From contig JAMXSV010000001.1 in assembly GCA_027559495.1 (NCBI GenBank), positions 62,001 through 126,000 of the forward strand: 64,000 bases of DNA. The letters are read 5' to 3'. The position numbers were made by a program, and so were the translations under genes. Position 1 is the first letter of the stretch; each line of letters starts with the position of its first letter. Source of the stretch: Aurifilum marmelostoma. Its lineage: Eukaryota; Ascomycota; Sordariomycetes; Diaporthales; Cryphonectriaceae. Of this stretch, positions 33,186 to 46,899 are shown in pieces. The notes under the pieces were generated by a model that worked only from the letters and a program-made list of their open reading frames with translations, was not told where the DNA came from and made no database searches.

Positions 33186-36100
33186 GATTCCAGGCGGTGA
33201 CGACGTAGCCGTGAATTTTAGTGCTTCCTATGAGAAGAATGGGAAGGAAAGTTTCAATTCACGACAACCGTTGCATTTTTTTTCTTTTTTTGAGTGACCA
33301 GATCTGGATCATTACGGTCGCAATTGGCCCGGTCACTTCTTTAAAAAAAAGAAGAAGAAGAAAAAAAAAGGTCGTGTACATAGGACTTGTACAGGATGCA
33401 GTCATGCCAGCATAACCAATCACGTGGACCAACCAGCTAATCTGTTGAACTCTAACTCGGAGGAAAATGCTGGAAATTGATTCTCATCCCCTTGTTCAGC
33501 CCAGGGTACCCGCCTATACTTGGTAAAATCCTTCGCGCAAAGGATTCTTGGGCTCCGTCAGCTGGGTGATAGCGCATATGTTTTAGCAATACGACGTTGT
33601 TTCCTGCAGCACACAAGGTTAACTCTGACATCGAACCGTTGTGCGTCTTTTACATACAGTGGTACGCAACCAACCCCCTTGTCGATTGCGAGAAGGATCC
33701 ATCGTCCTGGGCCCTTGTTCTTCGTGAGATCATTCGGAAGCAGAATAAGATCATCGAGGGAGGGCACCCAACTATCTTGTCTTCTGGTTGCCGGATTGAG
33801 AAGCCGAATCCACCAGCGTTTGTGATATATCACATCACTCTCACAGAAGTCAAGCCCGCAGCCCATTTTCGCAGCCGAGGAATAAGGATAGTTGGCCCAG
33901 CTGAGCACAGTAAGACGCATGAACACAAATTATCAAGAAATCTGGTCCCAACGCTATTTGGTCATCGATAAGGATGACCTTGGCATCTGTCTTGTTGATT
34001 CGAAATGCAGTAGGGTTGATTAGCGTCGCTCACGTTGCAGGCAGGAATGTCTTGAAGGCAACTCGGCATACTGAGACGTTCTATATGGATCATCGGCAGA
34101 TGGAACCATACCCTTGGCTCCATAGGCTCCCTGGTCTGGCTCAGGACAGGCACAGACCATGCCCAGTGCTCTCTTCATGACTTCACCATCGGTCATCACG
34201 AGTAATTACTGTGAGAATGTTCAGATTGCGTTAATTGAGAGCACACAGCACGAAGTCCCACTCTTGAGTAGAGTCGCCTCTCATCAGCCATTCAACTAAC
34301 AAAGGTTCAATTTTGCGATCGGACGAAATGCTCACTCGGTTTAGGCAGCATCGTCCGTTGTTGCATATACTAAAATAGTGAAGAGAGACAGGTAGCAGAG
34401 CGCTAGGGTGTGTAGGAGCCGCGGCAGCTCTATGACCTAGACTTCCGGTATCCGCCAGGGATGGCATGCAAAGACGGTGAAGCCGTTGGGTGTGATCTGC
34501 TTTCTCCAAGCAACTGATCATGCCATTTCGAGTATGTTTCGAAGACGCGGTTCAGTGAAAGAGAACGATAAAGCAACGAGTTTTGAGCAGGATCGTGCAG
34601 GCCTTATGGGTGGGCCCTCCAAGCAAAACCCACATGGTGGATCGGATGCCCAAGGGACAACAATATCGAGGAGGATAATGTTGTAATCCCGAAGGTACGG
34701 TGTGCATGCACGTGGGGAAAGCGTTTTTTTCCCCCAATGGATTGGCCAGGGTCCGCGTCTTGTCATTGTTCCAAATGTGACAGGTGCGCGAGCCACCTGG
34801 GCAGCCGACTGACGGCCAATACGAACCTTGAAATGCGGAGGCATGAGGTTTCTCTCAAACTCCTTTTCTCATGTGTGCACGCGATCTGCCCGATCATCCT
34901 TTGTAGCTTTGGCTACCCAGATGAAAACACTCTTCAGTGTCCGCCCTGTCGATTCATTTACATTTTGAATGATGGTACATCTGGACACATCCAGCCATCA
35001 TAATAGATCTTTCGGTCCATATAGACTTTTCCTTAAGTGTACAAGAAAGATGTACTATTTATTACTAGAAGTTAGAACGCATGACGCTTGGAATTCAGCA
35101 CGGTCGGAGGATTCCAAGGGCGTTCCCTGCGTGTTGGATTGCCTTCCCATTCTAGCAATATGCGGAGCTGAAAAATTGTAGTATCGGTAGGAGTAATAAG
35201 CTCCATCTGCAACTCTCATATAAGCACTGCATTCCTGAGACTTCAAGGAGCGGCCTGGCTAAGGATTTGTTAGTACATAGTAGGAGCAGCATGCACGTGT
35301 ACCATGCAGGCCTGTGATAGAGAGTTTCCCGAGGTCGGACTTTGTTAGGCACCCGTCTGCTCCTTACTTGGTAGACAACTATGCACAACACCCTTTTCTG
35401 GTTACCTGTTTTTTTTTTTTTTGAAGAAGAAGAATAAGAAGAATAGGTTTCCTTAATTTCCTCTGAGAAGCTCTTTGTTATATTGGCTATCTTAAATACT
35501 AACACGTTGCCCATTTCTAAAGTCGAGAGCATTGTATGCACGCGAGGGGTTGCCCCAGAAATATAGCAGGGGTCATGTTTCAAGGTTGAATTCGAAGAAA
35601 AAACGACGAAGAGGCAAAGACATGAAGTACCAAGAGGTGTCTGAGGATTATGAACATTTGCGCCTTGTTACTGACTTCTTGTGCCAAAATAACGCCCGAA
35701 GGTCCTTCGTCTGCTCCAACCGACAGCTTCCATCTACTTTTCCTGCACTGAGATGCTATCAATTGTTCGCTGCTGAAGGTCTGGGTGCCTACTGGGAAGT
35801 GGTCGCACCGCCTACTTTTTTCAGACCTCGACTGAGTCGTTATAGACTGTTGAGCGGTGTCAATTCGGCCTGTCCGAGATGAGTACATATGTGACCGCTG
35901 AATCGCTCAAACCTTAACGATGTCGAGCCTCCATGAGGTTTTGCAAGGTCCAGTCTCACCAGAATCTTGCATGATTATTAGCTGTTCGCACCATCGTTGA
36001 TTCCTATTGTGTCGTCCCAATAACCCTTCATCCTTCCCAAGGTGCATAAAACCTCATCGCATATAGACTTTTCCATCCGCCGGATATACAAATATCCAAT

Positions 36101-36420
36101 CATCTCGCCAAGAGATTCAACGACTCCTTCAACAAGAGGACCAGGACGATATAAAGTCAACAATGAAATCCACCAGGCAGGCGATCTGATCCACAGCGTG
36201 TTCATCCAATCATATATGCTTTCCCTTTCAGTGTACCGGATCTTGTCATGCCATCATAATGCCCGGTTGCGTCGCCCAAGCTTGAAGATCGTTTGTGACA
36301 TTCCTTGGCAGCCGGGGGTTCTCTCATTAAGAAACACAGCATCTCATTCAATTTCCTTCTTTTCTGTTCTGTGCCCCATCAACTCACCGGGGTTCTGTGC
36401 TGTCGCCTTACGGCCGGCGG
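33186..36420. other. Long gene-poor stretch between P450 and second regulator
   Basis: Contains an A/G-rich run (33341-33370) upstream of the P450 and a T-run followed by GAAGAA repeats (35410-35445). Overlapping short frames on both strands (for example 33558-33926, 35152-35583, 36042-36428) lack motifs. No backbone biosynthetic enzyme or transposase was seen. Confidence 0.5.
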
Positions 36421-38359
36421 TTAGATGAACCACGGAGCGGGACAGTTGGAGTTCTTCAGCTCCCACCACCTAAGCGGCTCGACCCTGTCCTCATCCGCCT
36501 GGAGGTCCTGCTGCTTCCAGAAATTCTCAATCAGGCTCCGCAATACGTGTACGTTTCCAATCTTCCGATCCGCATCCATTCTGTCCAGGGTTCGCAAGAT
36601 TGTGATCTTCTGCCTCTCCGTCTGCGACTCGCACGCCACCACAAACAACGGCCAGGGGCTCGTGCAAATTTCCAGGCCAGCGAGCACCTCGAACGCCGAA
36701 TCGATCCAACTAGAGCTCCGACTCAAGGCGCTGTTGCTGGGGCAGATGGCGCGCAGGTAGAGCAAGGCGGCGATGCGATACAGCTCGGCGGTGAGCTCGA
36801 CCTTGGTCCGCTCCTTGACCTGGCGTTGCTGGTAGTCGGCAGGGAGCTGCTGTTCGTGCCTCACGAGGCGGTCATGCAAGCCCTTGTACGTCCACATCAC
36901 GGGCGGATGGTCAGAACGCACGTCTTCCCCGGAGGACTTGTGAGTTGCGATGTAGCGCAGCTGGTTGATATCATGGATGATCTCCATGATCTCGATAGAG
37001 CAGCCGAGAGACCCGATGATCTAAGCGAGGATGTGAGCAGCTGGTCGAAGGAGGAGGCGATTCGTCAAGACTTACGACGCTCTTGTCGAGCTCATTGCCT
37101 CTGATTAGCTGGAGCGACGCAGCGCTCTCGTAACGATGCTTATGAGGCTGGCTGAAAGCACCAAGTATCTCCTGCGATGTGTCAGAGCCTGACGGCAAAG
37201 CCCAAGTACGCTTACTTGAGGGGCTCTGCATAATAGTGCAAAAATGTGGTGAGAGCTCGGGCGAAGAAGATTGTAACTTACATGATATAGAAACCAGGTG
37301 TTGAGGAAGTCATAACCCAAGGCGCCCCCTTTCTTGTTAGCATACAGTTGCAGCATCTTCCTGGAGCCGTCCATGTAGATATGCCAGTCGGCTTCGGACT
37401 CATCGAATACCTTGTAACCCACCATCAGCACTAGACTCGAAAGGAGTATCTCGAGAGAGGAATGAACAACTTACGTTGTACACGCACAGCATCATGGACG
37501 CGGCGATCTGTGGTTCCAGCTGGCCGTCGACGATAGCCTCGGACTGCAGTGAACGACCTAAGAACGCAATAGCCTTGGTCTTGTAAGGCAGAGCGGCGCC
37601 GGTACCGTGAAGATGAAAGGCAGACAATGCTATCATGGCACTGCGGAGAGCTTGCGCAGCGAAGCCATCGCTGGTCATCGCCATGGGGAGAAGCTCTTGT
37701 CGGAACCCATTGTTGGCATCGACGGTAGAAATCAGGCCAGCGATCTTCTCTCTGTCTTCCTGGAGGTCAGTTTCCCGTGGTTGGCGGGGTACAAGAGGTG
37801 CAGTGCAGCTCACAATATGAGAGCAGGTTGGCGTCATGACCCTGTAGCTCAGGGAAAAGGGTGAGACTCTGCTGCGGCCGGGTGTTTGGGTTGCTGAAGA
37901 GGGATAGAGACCCGATGCCGCGGCGACCCTGCTCAAAATCATCGAATGATATGTTCAGGAACTGCTGGCCATAATAAAACCCCGAGGAGTGGTCCTGCTC
38001 CGGAGCGGTGTGGGTGGGGAGGTTGGGTGTCTTTCTGCGGCCATCCGGCTGATTAGGCCACACAAGCTTCCTATCATAACCTTCACATTGCCGATTTGTT
38101 CTTGTACAGTTATTACATGTCGGAATTCTCTTGTCGCAGCCGATTTTTCGTCCTTTATGCGCGTGACCCAGGACGTTAGTAAGAGCCCACGTCAGAAACA
38201 GGTGAGACCAGCCTCCAATTCCTTCGAGGTGCATCATGGGCACATCATGGTCAGTGGAGTGGGGAGCAACTATATGGCGCATGGTAATATAAGGAGGTGT
38301 GGACGTAATCACTCACTCTTGCATGTCCAACAACCGGGTCTGGGCTGGTTGGTGTCCAT
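36421..38359 (-). CDS. Zn2Cys6 transcription factor, ARCA/acr-2-like
   Basis: A 495-residue regulator with six exons: 38359-38317, 38152-37814, 37755-37475, 37410-37282, 37171-37076 and 37020-36421; all introns are GT-AG (55-164 bases) and the total is in frame. The first 43-base exon (MDTNQPRPGCWTCK) plus exon 2 builds the zinc cluster with Cys10, 13, 20, 27, 30 and 37. The remainder is the fungal_trans_2-type domain: FRQELLPMAMTSDGFAAQAL, MMLCVYNVFDESEADW, FLYHEILGAFSQP, IIGSLGCSIEIMEIIHDINQ, and a C-terminal LYLRAICPSNS. Relatives include the acriflavine-sensitivity regulator acr-2 of Neurospora and ARCA-like proteins. Whether it belongs with the P450/SDR group 3 kb away is unclear. Confidence 0.86.
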
Positions 38360-40695
38360 CCTCTGCTATATCTCTTCAGGACCCCGGAGCCAGGCGTGGC
38401 CCCACGAACAGCGAGCCCGAAGAGAGCAGAATGGATCAAGCCCGTCTGTCGAGAAATGTGTCTCTGTCTACTGACAGGTGGTTATATGTCCAGATCAGTG
38501 ATGCGGCGCACTGGGTGAGTCCAAGGCGGTGCCGCAAGGCTGCATCCTCCCACAGACACAGCTGGCCTGTGCTCCGAAAAGCGCTGCGTCTCACCTAGCG
38601 CCCGTCGCCTTGGTATTTCTCTTTCTTCTTTAGAAGTCCAAAATTTGCGAGATGCCTCTAGATCGGCGACATCGTTGCCTTTGAAGACATCGTCCCAGCG
38701 TCCGCCCTGGCTGTTGCTTCTCCTGGATGGGTGCAGTAGCAGTCGTCAAGGTTGGAGGGATGCTTTTTGGGATGTGCGACTCGCCTGTTCCCGTTGGGTA
38801 GGCATGCACGGGTGGGCAGCAGAAGGCTCCTTCCCCCTGCAGCCTGTTGTACAGCCGGTAGCTGAACGTGTACAATGTACGTACTGCAGCTTGGCCTGAC
38901 CTTTCGGGAATAAGGGCCGCTTGGGAACGGCACAGAAGCAACTGGCAAAAGCGGGGGTGGCAGTCCTGCGGCGTACGGTGCGCCACCAAGACACGGGATA
39001 CGAGAGTAGCCACTGTTTGAGCAGCATTAATAATAACCAACCAGGTGTATGAGCTCGTTGGGTAGGCTGCCTGTCCGCCTTCCACGTTGTGACTGCACCA
39101 CTGTCACGATTCTGGTGTGAATAGCATGGGATTCATCTTAGTATTGTAGACAGACATGCGTAGCCACACATCCTCTCAACAAGTTAGTAATTGAGGGACT
39201 CGGAAACAACTGCCACAAGGATGGAATTGAACTCGTAAACGGGGCATGGTCAACTTAACTTTTTGTAGTATGATGCCCAGATGAACTGCCTTGGACGATA
39301 TGTGCAACAATTACGCGATCCCTGGGGTCTCAGGCATCTGGACGGGGACCTTTTCGATGTCTCAAAGCCCTTGGACCATATATATCAACGACGTATACTT
39401 GAACAAATTGTGGGTACAAGAGACGACTGGGTCTCTGATTGCCTCTGAACGTCTATTTCTGGCAAATATTAAGCGATCCATTCTGATATAGGGCCGACAG
39501 TTTATGGACAGTCTTCATACGGGCAGGTCGCCACTGCTTGTATTCTGGAGTAGTAGACTTTTCCCTCTCGCCCCCTGCAAGTACTCCTGGTACTTCAGCT
39601 TTTCACGAGGGAGAGCACTAAACTGGCATTCCAAGGATGCCGATGTGTTGCAAAAAGGAGAGACCGCCACTGCGTACATGACGGCATGATCGCCCCAAGT
39701 GTTCCATATTCGAATGTTATTCACCACAGAAACATCGAAGGTTCAGTAGTCTGTTGGCGCTAATAGGGCAATGAGTACTTTTGAGATAAGCACCTGCACT
39801 CATCATCACACCTGAATGTAGAATCTGTTCTCGCCCCCAACCTGTGCGCTAGGTACTTACTACGTAGGTTCTGCTGCTGTTGGGCGCCAGGGCGTCTCTC
39901 TTAGAATTCACAGAATTCAACTCGGGGCAGACTTGATTTTGTGATATACTATAGCGCCCACGTTGTGGATTAGAATCCCACCAGCTACGGCGTAATATAA
40001 GCGTCGGGCTGTTCCGTGCTCTCAGTCAGTCTCGGGATTTGTGCGACTGAGGTTTTTGGGGATCCAGAACACGAAATAAGGGCTGATTAGCGGCCTCAGC
40101 ACCAGGGCAAACGCCGTGCTGACAAGGAGCTTGAGACAAGCTTGGAAGCGCTGTGGAGGGGTGGACGGACATATAGCATTACAGACGGCGATAGGTACAG
40201 AAGAACTCCCTGTCTGTGTGAAGAAGAACCCCGACAAAACCCGATGTAAGTTGGTGATACAACTGTGTCAGGCTCGATACCCTAATAAGTCTCGTGTGAG
40301 GCGATGTCAACACTGCTTTGGTATGATGTCGAAGGGCAATGTGATGTTGCGTCCTGATTGTTGCATCGGAAGTCACTGCTGCAAAGGCTTGTTCTTCTGA
40401 ACTCCAAGAATATCACCTGTCCTTTTGAGAGTTTACATCACGAGTAGGAATAACGAGCTGGCTTCTTTTCTCCTACATGTTAGTTTATTTCTGAGGTCAC
40501 GGCCAGGGATCCATGCGTTGCTGAGCCGAGGCATTGAGAATGCCGGTCTCGTTCCCGAGATTTCAAGGCCGTCACTGCCTCCGAAGACCGGATACTATCG
40601 GGTGTGAAGAGAAAGAAGTGCCCCTCCTCCACGATTGAGGGACATGGCGACCTTCTCCTGCTCTCCTTCACGTCAAATTGGCTCCCTTTGACAAT
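38360..40695. other. Divergent gene-poor region
   Basis: Separates the regulator (-) and glutaryl-CoA dehydrogenase (+). A 151-codon minus-strand frame (38630-39085) and its overlapping neighbours in other frames show no family resemblance. No RNA gene or repeat was seen. Confidence 0.5.
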
Positions 40696-42175
40696 ATGTA
40701 CAGGACGGTTCTATCTAGATGTGCGCAGCAGGCAGCACCAGCACTGCGAGCTGGCGCCCGCCGAAGCTATGCAGCGTCCGCCTCGGTGCCGCCATTTGAC
40801 TGGCAGGACCCCCTCAACGTTAAGAATCTATTGACGGAGGAGGAGCTGGCGATAGCTGAGACCGCGGAGAAGTACTGCCAGGAGCAGTTGCTACCAAGAG
40901 TCCTCCGTATGCCGCCCCCAGTCGGCGCCCACACGACCTCCCCCCCCCCTCCTATTCTTCCTCGCCTCACCCGCTGCCTCTGACCTATCTAATAACGGGA
41001 TATGTCTACTGATCCCTCGCGGACGCATTGTTTAGAGGCCTACCGCGACGAAACCTACCACCGCGAGATTCTCTCCGAGATGGGCTCCCTTGGCCTCCTC
41101 GGCGCGACCATTGACGGATATGGCTGCGCAGGCACCTCTAATGTGGCCGGCGGATTGATCACAAAGGCCGTCGAGCGCGTCGACAGTGGCTACAGGTCGG
41201 GCATGTCGGTGCAATCTTCACTCGTCATGGGAGGTATATATGAATTCGGCACAGAAGAGCAGAAGGACAGGTTTCTGCCCGGCATGGCCAAAGGCGAAGT
41301 ACTTGGCGCCTTCGGCCTGACAGAGCCGAACCACGGTTCCGACCCCGGCTCGATGGAGACGACCGCGCGCCCGCACCCGACCAAAAACGGATACTATCTA
41401 CTCAGTGGCGGCAAGACGTGGATCACAAATAGCCCAATCGCAGACGTGCTGATGGTGTGGGCCAAGCTGGCGGAGACGGGCAAGATACGCGGGTTTTTGG
41501 TGGAGAGGTCAAGGTGCCCCGCGGGCACGCTGGAGACGCCTCCCATCAAGAATAAGAACGGCCTGCGGGCGAGCATCACCGGCATGATCCAGATGGATGA
41601 CGTGCCAGTGCCCAAAGAGATGATGTTTCCACACGTCGAGGGCCTCCGAGGACCGTTCTCGTGCCTCAACAGCGCACGCTACGGCATCGCCATGGGGACG
41701 ATCGGTGCGCTGGAGGACTGCATCGCAAGGGCGCGTACATATGCACTCGAGAGGAAGCAGTTCAAAGGAAACCCACTCGCCAAGTACCAGCTAGTGCAAA
41801 AGAAGCTGGCCGACGCCACGACAGATGCCGCGTACGGCATGTTGGCGGCTATCCAAGTGGGACGGCTCAAGGACGAAGGCAAGGCGACGCCTGAGATGAT
41901 CAGCATGGTGAAGAGGCAAAACTGCGACCGCGCGCTGCAGGGGGCGAGGACTCTGCAGGAGGTGTTTGGGGGTAATGCGGTCAGCGACGAATATGGCGTG
42001 GGGAGACATGTGGCCAACCTGTTCGTGACGCAGACATATGAAGGGCAGAGTGACATTCACAGTAAGCAAAGAGAATGGTCTGCTCCTTCTGATCTTCAAT
42101 GGTGCGTCTGCTGACATTTCTTGTGCAGGTTTGATACTTGGGAGGGCCATCACCGGTATTCAGGCATTTGCGTGA
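40696..42175 (+). CDS. Glutaryl-CoA dehydrogenase, mitochondrial
   Basis: An FAD enzyme that oxidises and decarboxylates glutaryl-CoA to crotonyl-CoA in lysine/tryptophan breakdown. Exons 40696-40906, 41036-42061 and 42129-42175 give 427 residues. The N-terminus (MYRTVLSRCAQQAAPALRAG) is Arg/Ala-rich and lacks acidic residues, a mitochondrial presequence. Family marks: LLGATIDGYGCAG, VERVDSGYRSGMSVQSSLVM, AFGLTEPNHGSDPGSMET, KTWITNSPIADV, LNSARYGIA and ERKQFKGNPLAKYQL. The catalytic glutamate is in the C-terminal TYEGQSDIHS, and the last intron lies right after it; the third exon supplies LILGRAITGIQAFA, the expected end. Without the splice the protein would end in an unrelated tail. ATG 40696 is the first in-frame ATG. 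Confidence 0.95.
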
Positions 42176-43787
42176 GGTCTGCCTGTCCCTTTGAAGGCGT
42201 GAGTCGCGCCACGATCACCTCATTCGGGCTGCTATTGGGCTGCTATATGGTGCATGTGTGTATATATACTGGAAGTCATCGTAGCCATCTTCGTATGTGC
42301 CACAGCAGAGATCGCGACCATAGGAGAACTAGTTCGGATGAGATGCGCTACATTACCTGTGCTACGAGTAGGCATGCAGTACTACTCCTACATTAGTATC
42401 TAGACTATCTACCAAGACATCCTCCAGACACTGCTCAGCAGCCACCGCCGTCGCGGCTCACCACGGCGCCATGATCGGACGCAACCGACAGCCCCCTTTC
42501 TGTGGTGGCCCCGACCTTGACCACACTGCCACAGTACGTCCAGCCGTGTCCACGAGCCATCCCTTAATCCCTGCCTTAGCGCTGTCCTCTTTGTGGGCAT
42601 TTTGGTCGACGTCATGATGCCGGCAGGTGGCGGCAGGCCAGTGAGACGTAAAGAAGAAGACGGACAAGCCCATCATAGTAGACGTGAAGGCGGTAGGTGG
42701 TTGTGCTTGTGTTTCGCAGGGGCTCATCTTCATGGCACATCCCAGACGGGAATTGTAATAAACATGTGAGGCCAGTTTGTGAGGTCCAGCAGCCCAAAAC
42801 AATAGAGGGGCTGGTCTGGCGTCTCGCCTCACTAACATTGGAAATGTACCTTCTGAGCTCCTGTTATGCTATTTAGTACCACAGACCCGTTAAGAAGAGG
42901 GGCAGCTGGCGCTCGGTTGGGCTGTTGGTCAGGCGCCGACCGCCTAGAGAGAACGAGGCAGCCAGGCCAATAGGGCGTCCACTGGCCTGACTGGTCATTT
43001 CAGGAGTTTGCCAGATAGCGCGCACCAGGTGGCTGCGCACAGCAGCGTAAGTAAGGTCACAAGTGGGCATCCCTTTGTTTCGCACATGGTGCTGGGTACC
43101 CACATCACGGCCAACTGCTCAGTGAAGGCACTGGGAACTGACACCGACCACTTACTGGCTGACAAGCCGCACTCACTGCTGACTGGGGCGGGCCAGCCTT
43201 CCCTGCGCTTCCAAGGTTTTCAGGCCCCTCCATTCAGCACGACTGACAAGCTTCTTTCTCCCACTTGCCAACACCTTCCTCCTAATTCTCATCATCAACT
43301 GTCCACCCCCATACACACCGTACTGCGGCACAACAACCCAACTCAGCCCAACCCGGCGCGAAACACACGATACCATATCTGTATGTTTGTCCTCCTGCAT
43401 GCAACAGCACTTGACCACTCTCATGCACAGCCCTGTCAATCACCTGCAGGCATGCAGCATCCTATCTAGCCCCGATCTGCCTCGCCTCTCTGGTCCAGTG
43501 TTTCTCTGCTGCCAGTGAATCGATCAAACCACCTTCTGAACTTTGGCCGTCGACTTTCGTCCAACTCCACTGCCTTCTGCGCGTTTCCATCTGCCTCAGG
43601 CTGACAAGAAGCTAATACTCTCTCTGTGCGACAGTCTCACTAGAAGATTAATACCTGTTCTCCATCCTCTACGACCTGACTAGCGACCACCTACAGACCA
43701 AAATTCAGCCAAAAACGGCCTCGTCACCGACGCCTCTCTGTGTCTTTTTTCCTTGACATCTACCACACACCTCAACAATCTACAAAA
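42176..43787. other. Intergenic with long pyrimidine-rich leader of the E2 gene
   Basis: From about 43200 the plus strand is C/T-rich with few G, typical of a highly expressed fungal promoter and leader. Overlapping frames at 42409-42838 (-) and 43008-43469 (+) have no motif. Confidence 0.5.
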
Positions 43788-44872
43788 ATGGCTCTGAAGC
43801 GCATCAACAAGGAACTGACGGACCTCGGCCGGTATGTCCATGTTCTTTTCTTGTCTCTCTTGCCTCGCTGGCCTGTGTTGGATACCTGGTGTCGACCCGC
43901 GCGAGGTGGGGTGAAACTGATGGCTTCTGTTGGAGCGGGGCTGTTGCTGGCCTCTCCCCTTCAGAGCATCATCACCACCCACACGACACCAAACCCCTAT
44001 GGTTCAACGATTATGGCATCCATCACAGGATCTATCGACCTTCATTTGCTTCTCTGGCTGACATTCTATTGATAGTGACCCACCCTCATCATGCTCTGCT
44101 GGTCCGGTCGGCGAGGATCTGGTAAGCATTGCCCCTCTCCTTCCTGCTCTCACCGATAAGCACCAGCATCCTCCGCAAACCCGAATATTGGCACGCGACC
44201 TGTCGTGCTGGCAACGAATAAACTCCAGATGATGTGCTAACACGCTTCCCTCGGATAGTTCCACTGGCAGGCCACCATCATGGGCCCTGTAAGTTCTCTC
44301 CTTTTCGTCTCGATTTTTATCCCTCGCCGCCAGTCTCCCTGGCTCCAACTTCCTATTCTATTAGGGTACAGTCACTTAATCGTGATTGTCATCCCTGAGA
44401 GTGTCTCAAGAGAACGTCTGATGCAGGATTGAATCATCTGCTGACATTTTGCTTGCAGCAAGACTCACCATACGCCGGCGGCGTCTTCTTCCTCGCTATC
44501 CACTTCCCTACAGACTACCCCTTCAAGCCTCCCAAGGTCAACTTCACCACGCGCATCTACCACCCCAACATCAATAGCAATGGTAGCATCTGCTTGGACA
44601 TTCTGCGTGACCAATGGTCTCCCGCCCTGACCATCTCCAAAGGTGAGCTAACTCGGGCTCTCGCCACATTATCCAGAGATCCGCCCTTCCCCCCGGGGTA
44701 ATAGTAAGCAGCCACTAACACGAGACACAAAGTTCTGCTCTCTATTTGCTCCATGTTGACCGACCCCAACCCCGACGATCCTCTTGTGCCCGAGATTGCA
44801 CACATGTACAAGACCAAGCGAGACGAGTACGAGCGGACTGCGCGCGAGTGGACCCAGAAGTACGCCATCTAA
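43788..44872 (+). CDS. Ubiquitin-conjugating enzyme E2, Ubc4/Ubc5 class
   Basis: A class I E2 that carries ubiquitin as a thioester and works with E3 ligases in stress-related and short-lived protein turnover. Five exons (43788-43831, 44076-44121, 44259-44288, 44459-44642, 44733-44872) give exactly 147 residues, the standard length for Ubc4/5. The sequence begins MALKRINKELTDLGRDPPSS, includes the HPN motif (residues 75-77) and the active-site cysteine Cys85 in NGSICLDIL, and ends in REWTQKYAI. Exon 3 is just 30 bases (FHWQATIMGP). The first intron is long (244 bases), in keeping with other fungal E2 genes. The call is secure because every exon joins conserved residues. Confidence 0.97.
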
Positions 44873-46073
44873 AGCCCCCAGCCAACCTGGACAAGTCGAA
44901 GGGCCACTTTAGATGGGTTGAATGGACACGGGGCTTCTGTTGTTTTGGCAGGGCCGCGGGGACGAGGTTGGCAAGAATTAGATGTCGAGGTTACCCAACG
45001 GACGGACAGCACACATACCCACACCGGGGGCGTCGAACTTTCCCTCGTCAAGATTTTCTTCAGGGCTGGCTTTACTATGGCGTTGCATTCCACACATCTC
45101 GGGTTAGGGACATTGGTCGGTTGCGACGAGGTGGGTCTCACTTGTTCTCTAACGACACAACACATCATGACCTCGGGGCAAAGGGATCACACGTGCACTG
45201 CAGATAGTCAGACAGCGTAAGGAATCGACGTGGACATTACAATCAATCACGTTTAGGGCCAGTAATACAGCGTGCATTTACAGAGCTGAAACTGTATCCC
45301 AGGACGGGCAACCAGATATTCTTTATCTGGAAGAACAAAACACAAAACATGCAGTGTGTTGAGCACAAACAATCCGGACCAAAAATTTGTGCACATAATA
45401 AGGATTGTCCATGCAATAAATAGACTTGCCGGAGAGGCATCGCTGCTGAAAGAGGGAAATACGAGCAGGCTGCCTGGGTAGAGCGTAGAGAAGGGATACA
45501 GGCAACATTCCAAGCGTGATCCTACAGTGTGCGTCACAAGAGCTGAATATTCGACAATGATATCTACATCAAAATCGAGCCTTATGGCCGTTACGGCAGC
45601 AGTAAATGCTCCCCCGGATGCACCGCTGGGCTTGAACCGAGTGTTGTTGTGGGCCTTCGATGCAGAGACTGTCACAATAGCAGTCTTTCTACGTGTGCCT
45701 TGCTTTCTAGGTGGGTGTACAAGTACATTGTAGAGACTTGCCTCACGATCCGCATATCCGAAGGCAAATGGAATCATGTGCCCGAACAGCAACAGTCCAA
45801 CTACTCGTCGCTTATGTAAAGTTTGATCGACATGCGGATGAACACGAAGCAAGCCTAACCTTGACCTGACTTTGCTGCCCGTTAACGACAAGTCCTGGAT
45901 CCGGCTATAGGCTCTCCAGTGCAGTGGGAAGCCCTTGCTAGCGTCTACTGACTGTGGCGGCTATTGCAGAATCCTGGTGCATTCTACTGGGCTTCGATGA
46001 GGCCAAAACCCAGGGCCTGTAACTCAGCTTCTCCGAATATCACCCACGCCTCGCAACAAGACTTCCTACACAG

Positions 46074-46081
46074 TATATAAA
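46074..46081 (+). promoter_or_regulatory. TATA box without a recognised downstream gene
   Basis: TATATAAA stands in a good promoter context, but the first ATGs downstream (46163, 46199) open only very short frames. It may drive a spliced gene I could not assemble or a non-coding RNA. Confidence 0.35.
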
Positions 46082-46899
46082 GACCACTTGTCTTGGCTCA
46101 GCGGCCTTCCTTCTGATCACGTTGCGGAACTTTCTCCTGATCACGATTGTTGACGAGAGAGACATGCGTAATTTTGGCGGAGACGATTCCAGGGTTACCA
46201 TGAAGCTTGGCTACATTTCGTCCGTCAAATGAAGCAACCTTACCATCGTCATCATCGCCACACATTCTCAGTCGAAACTTCTACAAAGTCTATCTTCCAT
46301 TGCTTCTGAATTTATAGCCAGTCGCATATCCCGACAGGCTACCGTCTGGTATTATGTGGGTACTTGGAGTCGAAAAGCAGGAAGGAAATAGCTCTTGAGC
46401 TCCGCTCCAGGAGATGGTCCTTGTCGTCCATATTACTACTCTCGGCCAAGCACATCCACAATCAGTACATGAAATGTAGAGGAAGAGCTGATTTTCATGG
46501 TCTATGATACATTAATCAGGCCCAAGAATGGAACCGGCGTCCAGTCCTCGTGGTTTCTCAGTACTTTCCTACGTTGCAACCTCTCGGTCAAGTCTCTAGC
46601 TGTTGATATTTATATGCCCTCTCCCTGTGCTGATTCTGACCAGAACGCTTCCTCTCCTCTTTGGTCACTATCGTCACTCCTTCAACGATTCTCCCATTCA
46701 TCTCCATTCTTAGGTCCTCGGCCAGTCGTTCCTTCGTGCGGGCTCTGTGAACTCTTCACAATTCCTTTTCTCCACAGTACATCCTCATGCAATGCTATCT
46801 TCATTGTCAAGACAAACAAGTCGTATCAGAGACACAAAGCTTCCTCTGTAATCATATACCATTAACACGCCTTTTATTCGACGGAAAGAGCTTTACGGC

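Noticed and set aside
37195..37235. Possible 10-base micro-exon in the ARCA-like regulator
   Set aside because: AG..GTAAGC borders are present, but its inclusion breaks the frame; direct joining gives the expected FLYHEILGAFSQP.
38630..39085. 151-codon minus-strand frame and overlapping neighbours
   Set aside because: Three overlapping frames of similar length on one strand, none with a motif; typical of GC-rich non-coding DNA.
45253..45891. 212-codon minus-strand frame downstream of the E2 gene
   Set aside because: No recognisable domain, biased hydrophobic/basic composition without clear membrane layout, and no promoter features. Length alone is compatible with chance.
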